Shown here one piece after another: positions 1 through 8,178 of a DNA stretch of 26,780 nt. The notes beneath the pieces were generated by a model, which was given only the letters and a program-made list of their open reading frames with translations, was not told the DNA's origin and made no database searches. Position 1 is the first letter of the stretch; every line of letters begins with the position of its first letter. The DNA is from CBFHWY01 sp965659675 (GTDB lineage Bacteria > Bacteroidota > Bacteroidia > Flavobacteriales_G > Salibacteraceae): positions 1 to 26,780 of the forward strand of contig CBFHWY010000038.1 in the NCBI GenBank assembly GCA_965659675.1, in the 5' to 3' direction. Position numbers and translations under genes: made by a program.

Positions 1-1663
1 GTCTGAACTCAAGGCTTTAAAGGAGGATTTTTACAATGTCGCTCGCATCGAAGCTGAAAAGCAGTTAGAGAAATTCCTCGAAGAAGGCGGTAATCGAGCG
101 GACTTTGAACGACCTAAAGACGAAGTTGATGCTCAGTTCAAAGAATTGATCTCAAAACTCAATGAGCGCATTAAGAGCTTCCGCGAAAAGGAAAAAAAAG
201 ATCAGCTTAAGAACTTTGATGAGAAGAATGAACTTCTGAAGGAGGTCGAGAAGCTTCGGGAAGAGGAACATATTGGGAAAGCATTGGCCCGAATGAAACT
301 CATTCAGGAAGAATGGAAAAAGATCGGTCCGGTTCCCAGAGAAAAGGCCAAAGCCCTTTCAAGTGAGTATTCTCAAAAACTCGATGAGTTTTATTACGGT
401 ATAAAGATCTACAGTGAGCTACAGGATAACGATTTTAAAAAGAATATTGAGCTAAGAAAGGCGATCATCGAAAAGATCAAAGGGCTGAAGACTGAGAAGT
501 CGATCAAAGAACTTCAGATCATGTTGCCCGCTTTTCAAGCCGACTGGGATCAACAGGGCCCTGTGTATCGTAATGACTGGGAAGCACTCAGAAGTGAGTA
601 CTGGGAAGCAGTTCGGGAGATTCAGGATAGGATCAATGAACACTATAAGCAGGCTCGTGATACACAGCAGGAAAATCTAAAAAAGAAGCAATCGATCATT
701 GCTGAGCTCGACCAGATCCTGTCTCGCACTCAAAGTTTAGACAAAGTGAGCAAGTGGGATAAAGCCACTCGTCAGGTGATCGATCTTCAGAAAAAATGGA
801 AAACTGCTGGTTTTGCTGGAAAGCAGGCCAATGATAAGATTTGGAAAGATTTCAGAAAAAAATGTGATGATTTCTTCAAAAAGAAGGAAAGCTATTATTC
901 AGGGCTCAAGGATGAGTTAAAGGATGTTCGGGCGAAAAAGGAAGAGTTGATCTCAAGAGTTTCAGCATTAAAGGATAATACCAACTGGAAGGAAACAAGT
1001 CAAAAGATCCAGAAGATCCAGAAAGAATGGCAGCGAAGTGGCGCCCTCATCAGGGGCGAGGAGCAGAAGATGTGGAAACGTTTTCGTGCAGAGTGTGATC
1101 ACTTCTTTAAGAAGAAAAAAGAATGGTACGACACACTCGATGACCGCAAAGCTGAGAATCTGAAAAAGAAAAAAGCCTTTCTAAAAGAACTTGCAAAATT
1201 CAAAACGGAAGCTAAAGCTGAAGAGGCAAAGGAACAGTTGACAGTAGAATTCAAGAAGTTCTATGACCTGGGGCCCGTGCCCAACGATGCCCTTTCCGAT
1301 CTTATGAAGGAGTTCAGGGAGGTCCAGAAGTCACTGCTGAATCAGGCTGGTTTGGAGGCCGATGACCTTCAAGAGCTTCAATATAAAGTGAAAATTGAAC
1401 GTTTGGGAGAGAAGGATAACCCAACTGATGGGCTCGAGAGAGAGCGAAGAGAGCTTGAGAAGCAGATCAAACAGATAGATTCTGAAAAGAATCAATACGA
1501 AAATAACCTGGGCTTCTTTCAGCACGTTGATGATTCAAACCCAATGAAAAAGGAGGTTATAGATAAGATATCTAATCTCGAAGAACGAAGAAGTGGCATC
1601 ATAGATCGCATAAAACTGATCAAATCAGAATTGCGGAAATTGAAGCAGGAGGAGACTAAATGA
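1..1663 (+). CDS. DUF349 domain protein, 5' end cut off by the window
   Basis: The reading frame is open from base 2 to the TGA at 1661-1663, so the true start lies upstream of the window; the TTG at 146 is not a convincing start because the frame upstream of it reads as the same Lys/Glu-rich helical protein. About 553 residues are visible. At least four DUF349-like repeats can be seen, each with an EW/KKW...G motif followed by W+xFRxxCDxFFKKK or a variant, for example WKDFRKKCDDFFKKK and WKRFRAECDHFFKKK. A coiled-coil C-terminus follows. No signal peptide is visible, but the N-terminus is missing. The function of DUF349 proteins is not well established, and multi-repeat versions are common in Bacteroidota. 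The stop overlaps the next start by 4 bases (ATGA), so the two genes are probably co-transcribed. Confidence 0.9.
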   Translation, partial: SELKALKEDFYNVARIEAEKQLEKFLEEGGNRADFERPKDEVDAQFKELISKLNERIKSFREKEKKDQLKNFDEKNELLKEVEKLREEEHIGKALARMKLIQEEWKKIGPVPREKAKALSSEYSQKLDEFYYGIKIYSELQDNDFKKNIELRKAIIEKIKGLKTEKSIKELQIMLPAFQADWDQQGPVYRNDWEALRSEYWEAVREIQDRINEHYKQARDTQQENLKKKQSIIAELDQILSRTQSLDKVSKWDKATRQVIDLQKKWKTAGFAGKQANDKIWKDFRKKCDDFFKKKESYYSGLKDELKDVRAKKEELISRVSALKDNTNWKETSQKIQKIQKEWQRSGALIRGEEQKMWKRFRAECDHFFKKKKEWYDTLDDRKAENLKKKKAFLKELAKFKTEAKAEEAKEQLTVEFKKFYDLGPVPNDALSDLMKEFREVQKSLLNQAGLEADDLQELQYKVKIERLGEKDNPTDGLERERRELEKQIKQIDSEKNQYENNLGFFQHVDDSNPMKKEVIDKISNLEERRSGIIDRIKLIKSELRKLKQEETK

Positions 1664-3735
1664 GTAAGACAGCAGTAAAACCCAAGATCGATAAGAAAAC
1701 ACTGACCAGGGCCTTTGAGCTGATGGCTACCGCTAGAGCTATGTCAGATATCTTTGAAGAGAACGCAAAGGTGACTTCCAAATATGTGCACGCCACCTCG
1801 CGTGGACACGAAGCTGTTCAGTTGGCGCTGTCTATGCAACTGAAAGCGCAGGATTGGGTTGCGCCCTATTACCGGGATGACTCCATTCTTCTGGGAATTG
1901 GTATGACGCCATATGAGTTGATGCTCCAGCTCCATGCTAAAAGAGAGGATCCCTTCTCCGGAGGAAGAACCTATTACTCACATCCTTCGCTTGATCGCGA
2001 TGATATGCCCAAGATCCCCCATCAGAGTTCAGCAACTGGGATGCAGGCGATTCCTACCACTGGAGTGGCTATGGGAGTGCAGTATCTCGAAAACCGAGGG
2101 CTGGCTCCTCATCATGACGAAAAACCTGTTGTGGTTTGTTCGCTTGGCGACGCATCTGTTACGGAAGGTGAAGTTTCAGAGGCCTTTCAGATGGCTGTTT
2201 TGAAGCAATTTCCGATCATGTATTTTGTACAGGACAATGAATGGGATATTTCTGCCAATGCGAAAGAGACCCGAGCTCAGGATGCTGCTGAGTTTGCCAA
2301 AGGTTTTAAGGGAATGGAAGTTTTCTCCTTTGATGGAAATGACTTCCTAAAATCTTACGAAATTCTGCAAAAGGCCATTGGGATCATCCGAAATGAACGT
2401 CGCCCTGTGCTGATCCACGCAAAGGTTCCTCTGCTAGGTCATCATACTTCAGGGGTGCGAAGAGAATGGTATCGCGATGATCTTGAAGAACATCAATCGA
2501 GGGATCCCTATCCGAAATTCCAGAAACAGCTGCTTGAAAATGGATTTACAGAGGATGAGCTTGAAAAGATCATTAAAGCAACAAGAGCATCTGTAGAAGA
2601 GCAATATGAAAAAGCACTGAAGGCAGAAGATCCCAGGCCTGAAGATCTTTTTGATTATGATTATGCACCCACTCCGGTTACAGAGGAGAAGGGTGAGCGC
2701 ACACCGGCCGGCAAAGAGCCTACGGTGATGGTCGACTGTGCTCTATTCGCTGTTCAGGAGATCCTGGCTAAACATCCAGAGAGTTTGCTTTATGGACAAG
2801 ACGTTGGCGGACGACTGGGCGGTGTGTTCAGAGAGGCGGCTACCCTGGCCCAAAAGTTCGGAGACGACCGCGTCTTTAATACGCCAATTCAGGAGGCTTT
2901 CATCATTGGATCTACTGTTGGAATGGCAGCAGCCGGTTGCAAGCCTATCGTTGAAGTTCAATTTGCCGATTACATCTGGCCTGGCTTGAATCAATTATTC
3001 ACTGAGCTGAGTCGTTCGTATTATCTCTCCAACGGAAAGTGGCCTGCCTCGGCAGTGGTGCGGGTTCCCATCGGAGCTTATGGAAGCGGAGGTCCTTATC
3101 ACTCCTCATCTGTAGAGAGTATTGTTTGCAACATAAAAGGAATAAAAGTGGCTTATCCATCCACAGGAGCAGACCTCAAAGGGCTCATGAAGTCGGCTTA
3201 TTATGACCCAAATCCAGTGGTTATGCTGGAACACAAAGGTTTGTACTGGTCGAAGATCAAAGGTACCGAAGGAGCTAAAACAGTGGAGCCAGATGAAGAA
3301 TATATCATCCCATTTGGGAAGGGCAGAGTTGTGCAGGCGGCAGATCAAGATAAAATTGATTCTGGGGAGAGCATGTGCATCATTACCTACGGAATGGGAG
3401 TTTACTGGTCAAAAACCGCTTCAAAAGAATATTCAGGTCAAGTTGAGATCATCGACCTCCGAACGCTAATGCCTTTTGATGAAGAATTGGTTAAAGAAAC
3501 AGTGAAACGACATGCTAAGTGTTTGGTGGTCAGTGAAGAAACCTTGAACAATTCCTTCGCGATGGCTTTAGCCGGATGGATATCCAAAGCGTGTTTTGAA
3601 AGCCTTGACGCACCTGTCGATATCATTGGTTCGGAGAATTTACCAGCCATTCCACTAAACTCGATACTCGAAGCCACTATGATCCCTAACCCGGACAAGG
3701 TCGGAGCCAGAATAAAGGCTTTGATGGAGTATTAA
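1660..3735 (+). CDS. Fused E1 alpha/beta subunit, 2-oxo acid dehydrogenase (thiamine diphosphate)
   Basis: This 691-residue protein joins an E1 alpha domain (about residues 15-330) and an E1 beta domain (about 352-690), normally two polypeptides. The E1 component of pyruvate or branched-chain 2-oxo acid dehydrogenase decarboxylates the oxo acid on thiamine diphosphate and passes the acyl group to the lipoyl E2. The TPP motif is visible as G163-D164 ... N193 (GDASVTEGE to DNEWD). The beta half has NTPIQEAFIIG, the usual position of the TPP-contacting Glu, and a typical C-terminal transketolase-like domain. Bacteroidota often carry this fusion; sequence alone does not settle pyruvate versus branched-chain substrate. 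The ATG is preceded by a purine-rich AGGAGGAG at 1647-1654 inside the upstream gene. No E2 or E3 gene is in the window. Confidence 0.93.
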   Translation: MSKTAVKPKIDKKTLTRAFELMATARAMSDIFEENAKVTSKYVHATSRGHEAVQLALSMQLKAQDWVAPYYRDDSILLGIGMTPYELMLQLHAKREDPFSGGRTYYSHPSLDRDDMPKIPHQSSATGMQAIPTTGVAMGVQYLENRGLAPHHDEKPVVVCSLGDASVTEGEVSEAFQMAVLKQFPIMYFVQDNEWDISANAKETRAQDAAEFAKGFKGMEVFSFDGNDFLKSYEILQKAIGIIRNERRPVLIHAKVPLLGHHTSGVRREWYRDDLEEHQSRDPYPKFQKQLLENGFTEDELEKIIKATRASVEEQYEKALKAEDPRPEDLFDYDYAPTPVTEEKGERTPAGKEPTVMVDCALFAVQEILAKHPESLLYGQDVGGRLGGVFREAATLAQKFGDDRVFNTPIQEAFIIGSTVGMAAAGCKPIVEVQFADYIWPGLNQLFTELSRSYYLSNGKWPASAVVRVPIGAYGSGGPYHSSSVESIVCNIKGIKVAYPSTGADLKGLMKSAYYDPNPVVMLEHKGLYWSKIKGTEGAKTVEPDEEYIIPFGKGRVVQAADQDKIDSGESMCIITYGMGVYWSKTASKEYSGQVEIIDLRTLMPFDEELVKETVKRHAKCLVVSEETLNNSFAMALAGWISKACFESLDAPVDIIGSENLPAIPLNSILEATMIPNPDKVGARIKALMEY

Positions 3736-3803
3736 GAGTTAGGGATTAGGGGATAGAGGTCAGGGGTCAGAGGCTAGGGGTGAGGCTTCAGGTTTCAGGT
3801 TTA
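3735..3803 (+). repeat. Degenerate heptamer array starting in a stop codon
   Basis: After AGAGTT (3735-3740), nine consecutive 7-bp units can be laid out from 3741: AGGGATT, AGGGGAT, AGAGGTC, AGGGGTC, AGAGGCT, AGGGGTG, AGGCTTC, AGGTTTC, AGGTTTA. All begin with AG. The array begins at the last A of the E1 gene's TAA and runs into the module TTTACCCGCCGAAGGAGGG (3801-3819). Confidence 0.7.
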
Positions 3804-3986
3804 CCCGCCGAAGGAGGGCTTCAGGCAGAGAAACCGAAAAACCGCAAAATAATAAAGTCAAAAGTGCCTTGCGGCAGATTAAATATTTATGACCTTCGGA
3901 CTATTCGGACCTTCAGGCTTTTAGACATATAATCAGACCTTTGAAAAGACATCTCTACTTTAATCAGGGTAAATATGTCATTAGTT

Positions 3987-4450
3987 ATTTGGCGCAAGCA
4001 ATAAATCGACCTCCTAAGGCTTGCCGATGGCGCGCTGGGATTTGATCTGTAGAAACCCAGCATGAAATGAGCAGTGATTAAAGGGGTACTAGAACTTGAT
4101 GCTGAAATTCGAGGAAGTCCATCGTAAGGGGAGCTACTCAGAATCTTTGATTCTGGCCCTTTCGAGGGACGTTTTGGCCAGCGAAGCGGTCAAATCCTGT
4201 TGAATTTCAAGCTAGCGTTTTTGTCCCGAGTATTCGGGAAGCCTCCCCGGCTTGAGGGGGATGGTAAAAGTATCTTCCCATAGAGAATGGATTTACCATG
4301 GATCAATAGAACTCATGGCTTTTGAACTATTTGAGAATGGGCCGTCGTGATATGCAAGTCTATATATGTCATAGGGTGCTGAAGGGTAAAGCTAAAGTCA
4401 AATTTACCTTCCGAGTTTGAGTGCGATAGCGAAAGAATCTGCCAGCAGGC
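3987..4450 (+). repeat. Dispersed structured repeat, copy A
   Basis: This 464-bp stretch is homologous to 12142-12584. Bases 4134-4243 are identical to 12267-12376 over 110 positions. Copy A carries about 24 extra bases near 4013-4036. Stems seen: GCTGGG/CCCAGC (4034-4039 with 4056-4061); a 12-bp long-range stem with one bulge (4101-4112 with 4200-4212); CAGAATC/GATTCTG with a 3-base loop (4139-4155); TCCCGA/TCGGGA (4224-4239). No transposase and no shared open reading frame are present. It could be a non-autonomous mobile element or a structured RNA; I do not recognise it as a named family. Confidence 0.8.
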
Positions 4451-4600
4451 ACGGCGAAGATCTAATATCCGGTTTCTCGCCTGTCCCGATACTTCGGGAA
4501 GTGATTGTGAGCGTAGCGAACAATTGTATCGAGAGAAGCAGTGGTTAAAGTGCGCTCTTCTTGATAACTACCTACGGCATTCAATCTTCTAGGTAGGCTT
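4451..4600 (+). repeat. Mosaic of palindromic modules after copy A
   Basis: The modules are TCCCGATACTTCGGGA (4483-4498), GTGATTGTGAGCGTAGCGAA followed by CAATTGTATCGAGAG (4501-4535), and CTTCTTGATAACTACCT followed by ACGGCA (about 4557-4579). The last two recur in inverted orientation and different order at 11735-11866. They look like REP-type intergenic modules. Confidence 0.6.
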
Positions 4601-4667
4601 GAACTCGAAGAGCAGCAATTACGATTACCCATGTGTACTGAAATATACTGCCCTTCTATTTTTTTAG

Positions 4668-4702
4668 TTTCTACCGTTTACTTTCAACTTTCTACTTATT
4701 CC
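4668..4702 (-). repeat. Heptamer array upstream of the YihY-family gene
   Basis: On the plus strand the units are TTTCTAC, CGTTTAC, TTTCAAC, TTTCTAC, TTATTCC. Read on the minus strand they become GTAGAAA, GTTGAAA, GTAAACG, GTAGAAA, the same 7-bp period as the other arrays in the window. The array abuts the putative promoter element at 4703-4710. Confidence 0.5.
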
Positions 4703-4710
4703 TACTTTCG
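4703..4710 (+). promoter_or_regulatory. Putative -7 promoter element TACTTTCG
   Basis: It matches TAnnTTCG, one base from the Bacteroidota -7 consensus TAnnTTTG. It ends only 4 bases before the ATG at 4715, which would give a transcript with almost no leader. No clear -33 element is seen in the T-rich sequence upstream. Confidence 0.4.
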
Positions 4711-4714
4711 TAAA

Positions 4715-6031
4715 ATGATCAAAAAGCTTCTAAACTTCATTACACGTGATGTGTGGCTGATCAATGTAGATGAGCTGCCAAAGAGCAGGTCCTTTTTGAT
4801 TCAGCAATTGAGAATACTCATTCTTGCTGCCAGAGGCTTTAAAGAAGACCAATGTCAGATCAGGGGTTCGGCATTGACCATCTTCACATTATTGTCTGTG
4901 GTTCCCGTTCTCGCTATGGCTTTTGGTATTGCCCAGGGCTTTGGACTGGAGCAGCGATTGGAGCAGGAGATACATAAAGCATTTGACGCCACTCCGGAGA
5001 TCTCAGAGTTTCTGATCAATTTTGCTTCATCGGCCCTGGATCGTTATCAGGGTGGCATTGTTGCCGGTATTGGAGTTATGATCCTTCTTTGGTCGGTGAT
5101 CTCTGTTTTAGGAAATATTGAAGCTGCATTCAACGAGATCTGGGGTGTTAGAAAAGCCCGTTCTTTCTTCAGGAAATTCAGTGATTATCTTGCCATAACA
5201 TTAGTTGCCCCCTTCTTAATTATCCTTTCCAGTAGCCTTACTGTATTTATCACCTCGAATATCTCTTCACTCATTCAGGATCTTGAATTTTTGAAGACTA
5301 TTGAACCCCTTTTGACGGGCTCACTGAATTTCTTGCCTTATGTACTAGTTTGGCTGGTTTTCACCCTTTTATACATGGTGATGCCCAATACCCGGGTGCG
5401 CTTTATTCCCGCATTGATCGCTGGGATCATTGCAGGTTCAGCCTTTCAATTATTTCAGGAGGCATACATCGCTTCCCAGGTGTACGTAACCTCTTATAAT
5501 GCGATCTATGGAAGCTTTGCAGCATTACCGCTCTTTATCATTTGGCTTCAGATCTCCTGGATTTTGATCCTGTTCGGGGCAGAGTTGTCATTCGCGCACC
5601 AGAATATCAAGAATTTTGAATTTGAGAGTGGTTCTAAATCAGTGTCGGTATATCAGAGAACAATTCTAACGATCATGATCTTTAGGGAGATGATCAGAGC
5701 ACAAGTAGATGATAAAGGCGCTTTGGCTCCCGCAGACCTTTCAAGAAAGTTCAACTCGCCGATCAGACTGGTGCGGGATATTCTGCACCTTTTGGAAGAA
5801 CAGCACTTTATTACCCAAGTAGCCTCCCAGAATGATAAGCTCGAAGAGTACATTGTAAGCACAGATTACTCCGACCTTCACCTGATCGACTTTATGCGTA
5901 AGGTTGAACTTGCTGGAAATGAAATGCCTTTGAAGGATTCGGATTTAAAAAAGCAGGTCGAAAAGGTCCTCGAGCAGATCAAGTCGGATTTTGAAGGATC
6001 TAGCAGCAATGTGTTGGTGAAGGATATTTGA
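4715..6031 (+). CDS. YihY/UPF0761-family inner-membrane protein
   Basis: This protein of about 438 residues matches the YihY (formerly RNase BN-like) family of polytopic membrane proteins, whose function is uncertain. Visible features: an N-terminal cytoplasmic stretch with ARGFKEDQCQIRGSALTIFTLLSVVPVLAM, several hydrophobic segments in the first two thirds, and the family-typical WGVRKARSF and YNAIYGSFAALPLFIIWLQISW. A soluble C-terminal part of about 120 residues looks like a winged-helix extension, as in other Bacteroidota homologues. The frame opens at 4631, but the 28 residues before Met4715 are encoded by the repeat array and promoter-like DNA, so I take the ATG at 4715 (MIKKLLNF). It stands alone, convergent with the sulfotransferase gene. 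Confidence 0.88.
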   Translation: MIKKLLNFITRDVWLINVDELPKSRSFLIQQLRILILAARGFKEDQCQIRGSALTIFTLLSVVPVLAMAFGIAQGFGLEQRLEQEIHKAFDATPEISEFLINFASSALDRYQGGIVAGIGVMILLWSVISVLGNIEAAFNEIWGVRKARSFFRKFSDYLAITLVAPFLIILSSSLTVFITSNISSLIQDLEFLKTIEPLLTGSLNFLPYVLVWLVFTLLYMVMPNTRVRFIPALIAGIIAGSAFQLFQEAYIASQVYVTSYNAIYGSFAALPLFIIWLQISWILILFGAELSFAHQNIKNFEFESGSKSVSVYQRTILTIMIFREMIRAQVDDKGALAPADLSRKFNSPIRLVRDILHLLEEQHFITQVASQNDKLEEYIVSTDYSDLHLIDFMRKVELAGNEMPLKDSDLKKQVEKVLEQIKSDFEGSSSNVLVKDI

Positions 6032-6047
6032 TAATCCGGGAAATTAC

Positions 6048-6069
6048 CCAGGGACCTAAGTTTCTCTGG
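6048..6069. terminator. Possible stem-loop between convergent genes
   Basis: CCAGGGA (6048-6054) can pair with TCTCTGG (6063-6069), 7 bp with one G-T wobble, 17 bases after the YihY stop. No T-run follows, so it is at best a weak terminator candidate. Confidence 0.25.
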
Positions 6070-6160
6070 AATGCACAAATATCATTTGATAAATTCCTGT
6101 AGTAGCAAACACATGGGGCATTTTAATGGACGCTGAGATGAGAGTGAATGTTGAAGATTG

Positions 6161-6898
6161 TCAGATAACTGTTAACTTCCTTTCGCGTAAATGAAAACTT
6201 TGATCGATATCTTTAAACTCCTCATAATTTATAATAAGATCAGCTAAATCTTCAGGGTTTTGCTTGACCATTGGAGTCCAAAGATCCAAATCTTTTGAAG
6301 CCTTCAGAAATCTTAGTATGACTGGTAAAAATGTCCTCTTATTTTTTACTAATTGCTCATAAGAGATCTCCATAAAATCGTGCTCTGCAAAAGACTTCCT
6401 GGTTGCCTGCTCATATTGCATAGTCCTTGCTGCAAAGTCATCAAATTCTTCTCGATCTAAAAAGGTTTTTTTCTTTTCTATCGGGATCACTTTAGTGTCG
6501 CGCCATTTCTTAGTCTTAAAAGCAATTTTTCTAGAAAGGAACGTTCTCAGAGTATTTTGACGTGTAAGATGGATAATCTTAATATTTTTATTTGTTCGTA
6601 AATATTCCCAAATGTCCAGATCGTTTGAGTCTAAGGGATGGTAATAGAATATTTTGAAGCCAACTATTTTTTTAACAGCCTTGGGCGGAAATATCGCTTT
6701 GATTTTTTGGGTCGTTGTTTTGTTGCTCATTAGTGAAAACTCTTCTCCAAGGGCTCTAACTTCGGGATGCGAATTTAGTAGGGACATGAGTAGATTTGAA
6801 CCTGTCCTGGCCTGACATACAATCACAAACTGGATATAGTCCTTTTCACCAAAAAGAAAATCTTCGATTCGCTTGATTATTTTTGACACCTCGTACAT
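6161..6898 (-). CDS. Orphan sulfotransferase (P-loop, Stf0-like)
   Basis: This 245-residue protein is probably a cytosolic PAPS-dependent sulfotransferase. The 5'-phosphosulfate loop is visible as CQARTGSNLLMSLLNSHPE (residues 28-46), and the 3'-phosphate segment as IIHLTRQNTLRTFLSRK (108-124). The RTGSNLL form of the loop resembles Stf0-type enzymes more than the SGTTSL form found in the protein at 25716. The acceptor is unknown; carbohydrate is likely given the setting. The gene stands alone, its DNA is visibly AT-richer than its neighbours, and gene-free DNA lies upstream, which would fit acquisition by transfer. ATG at 6898 is chosen: a promoter-like TATGTTCG lies 7 bases upstream. Confidence 0.82.
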   Translation of the reverse strand: MYEVSKIIKRIEDFLFGEKDYIQFVIVCQARTGSNLLMSLLNSHPEVRALGEEFSLMSNKTTTQKIKAIFPPKAVKKIVGFKIFYYHPLDSNDLDIWEYLRTNKNIKIIHLTRQNTLRTFLSRKIAFKTKKWRDTKVIPIEKKKTFLDREEFDDFAARTMQYEQATRKSFAEHDFMEISYEQLVKNKRTFLPVILRFLKASKDLDLWTPMVKQNPEDLADLIINYEEFKDIDQSFHLRERKLTVI

Positions 6899-7304
6899 AC
6901 GAAGGCGAACATATTGAAATGATCAGGAGTGTCTAACGATAATCGACGATTTGCAGATGTTAAGAGTTCTAGAAACTAAATTTCACGATAAGTTGATTGA
7001 TAACTGTTTTAGGTGGACGAGGGGCAAATGAGGGGCTTTGAGAATACTTGTACACTGAAAATTTTCGGCGAAATATTACATTAACCTTGAGGGTTTTTTA
7101 GATATCCTACAGCAAAAACAAGTAAACTAAATATTTGAGTCTAGCATTTTACGGTTCTTAAGATGTCGCTCTGCTGAAGCTCAGGTAATCTTCTGCCGTA
7201 AGGCTCTTTTACTTTGCCGTTTGTACCTTGGACCTTATCTTTTGCAACTTGATGAGGACGAACACCTTACCGTTTTACGGTTCTTGAGGCTTACAGCTTG
7301 CAGC
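6899..7304. other. Intergenic region with a heptamer array at its right end
   Basis: There is no gene in these 406 bases. The left part holds the sulfotransferase promoter; around 7090-7106 AACC-ttgag-GGTT followed by Ts is a weak stem-loop. From about 7185 to 7305 (minus strand) short repeats of period 7 are seen. TTTTACGGTTCTT occurs twice (7147-7159 and 7273-7285). Confidence 0.6.
6906..6913 (-). promoter_or_regulatory. Putative -7 promoter element TATGTTCG
   Basis: It matches TAnnTTCG and lies 7 bases upstream of the sulfotransferase ATG (6898). The predicted leader would be only a few bases. Confidence 0.4.
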
Positions 7305-7305
7305 T
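7185..7305 (-). repeat. Heptamer array following the TPR-like gene
   Basis: Read on the minus strand from the last base of the TGA stop: AGCTGCA, AGCTGTA, AGCCTCA, AGAACCG, TAAAACG. After a break come AAGTTGC, AAAAGAT, AAGGTCC, AAGGTAC, AAACGGC, AAAGTAA, AAGAGCC, TTACGGC. The first three units nearly match those at 12703-12722 and 13911-13931. Confidence 0.6.
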
Positions 7306-8111
7306 CACTCCTCGCCCTTCGACTCCCTCAACCAAACATTAATACTCGTAGACTGCTTGTTCTTAAAGTAGAAAGTAGCACCATAGTCATGTCGAACTTT
7401 GAGGTATTCATCACCCAGACTGCCTTTCACTACAACTCTCCGTGTGATCACTTTACGCCCCTTTCGGTATTCTTCCTCAGTAAAGCCTTCAGGGAATTGT
7501 TGTGCGATCTCCTGACGAAAGGTCTTGATATTAAAAGGAGTCTCGCTTACTTCCGCTGTTTCTTTTATGATGCTTTTTGATTGTTTTTCAATCTCCTTGC
7601 TGACCTTGGCTTTAGTTTCAATCTCATCCTTAAGATCTTCATTCTTGACGTCAGCTGTCGGTTTAATAGGATCAATTTCCACTTCCAGAATACTTTCTGT
7701 TTGTAAACTGTCTTCTTCATCAGGCAGAGGAAGTTGCAATTCTTCGTTTTCCACAGAGCTTATTGAATGTACAAGTTCGAGCTCAGGCATACTGGTTTCC
7801 AGGTTCACCTTCGATTTGTAACTCATCTTGTTTATCAATCCCTCAATATCCGCCTGAAGAATATTGAGATCCTGAACTTTTGCATTGGTGTATTTATCAT
7901 CTGGTAACACCTTTAGGCCTTCTTTGTAAAGCTTTATGGCAAGGTCGAGATTACCCGACTGGAATGCCTGGTGAGCAGAATCTTTAAATGCCTCCAGTTT
8001 CTCTTTTTTGGCCTGCTCTTCCCAATAGAGGTCATATTTATTCTTCTTTTTCTGCGCTTGAAGGCCAGATGAGAGGGTCAATAGTCCAATAATCAGTACT
8101 AAGTGTCGCAT
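7305..8111 (-). CDS. Secreted TPR-like protein of unknown function
   Basis: The start is set at the ATG at 8111 because it opens a clear signal peptide (MRHLVLIIGLLTLSSGLQAQ) in a 268-residue product; the longer frame begins with an unlikely basic extension. The mature part starts KKKNKYDLYWEEQ and carries one TPR-like helix pair (AHQAFQSGNLDLAIKLYKEGLKVLPDD). An acidic, Ser/Glu-rich low-complexity middle follows, and the C-terminal basic domain of about 80 residues contains RKVITRRVVVKGSLGDEYLKVRHDYGATFYFKNKQS. Periplasmic or membrane-associated location is expected. I do not recognise a named family; the C-terminal part resembles small domains often found at the end of Bacteroidota lipoproteins and TPR proteins. 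It is divergent from the epimerase operon, with 67 bases between the starts. Confidence 0.75.
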   Translation of the reverse strand: MRHLVLIIGLLTLSSGLQAQKKKNKYDLYWEEQAKKEKLEAFKDSAHQAFQSGNLDLAIKLYKEGLKVLPDDKYTNAKVQDLNILQADIEGLINKMSYKSKVNLETSMPELELVHSISSVENEELQLPLPDEEDSLQTESILEVEIDPIKPTADVKNEDLKDEIETKAKVSKEIEKQSKSIIKETAEVSETPFNIKTFRQEIAQQFPEGFTEEEYRKGRKVITRRVVVKGSLGDEYLKVRHDYGATFYFKNKQSTSINVWLRESKGEE

Positions 8112-8178
8112 ATACTGACAAATAAACACAGATTGTACCATATATTCCTTTTTTTTGCAAGCCATATTAGGGAGAGCA

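Larger units (their letters stand above)
3736..4714. other. Gene-free, repeat-rich intergenic region
   Basis: No credible coding sequence is seen in these 979 bases. From left to right it holds a degenerate 7-bp array starting at the stop codon of the E1 gene, a TTTACCCGCCGAAGGAGGG palindrome-like module, a 464-bp repeat (copy A, 3987-4450), palindromic modules shared with 11735-11866, and a second 7-bp array running into the promoter of the YihY gene. The make-up is nearly the same as that of 11626-12855. Confidence 0.8.

Noticed and set aside
4631..4714. N-terminal extension of the YihY protein from an upstream ATG
   Set aside because: The extra 28 residues are encoded by a heptamer array and a promoter-like box; family members begin near the MIKKLL methionine.
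3736..4714. tRNA, rRNA or known riboswitch in the gene-free regions
   Set aside because: No cloverleaf, CCA-ending acceptor stem or recognisable aptamer core was found on either strand; the structure is explained by repeats.
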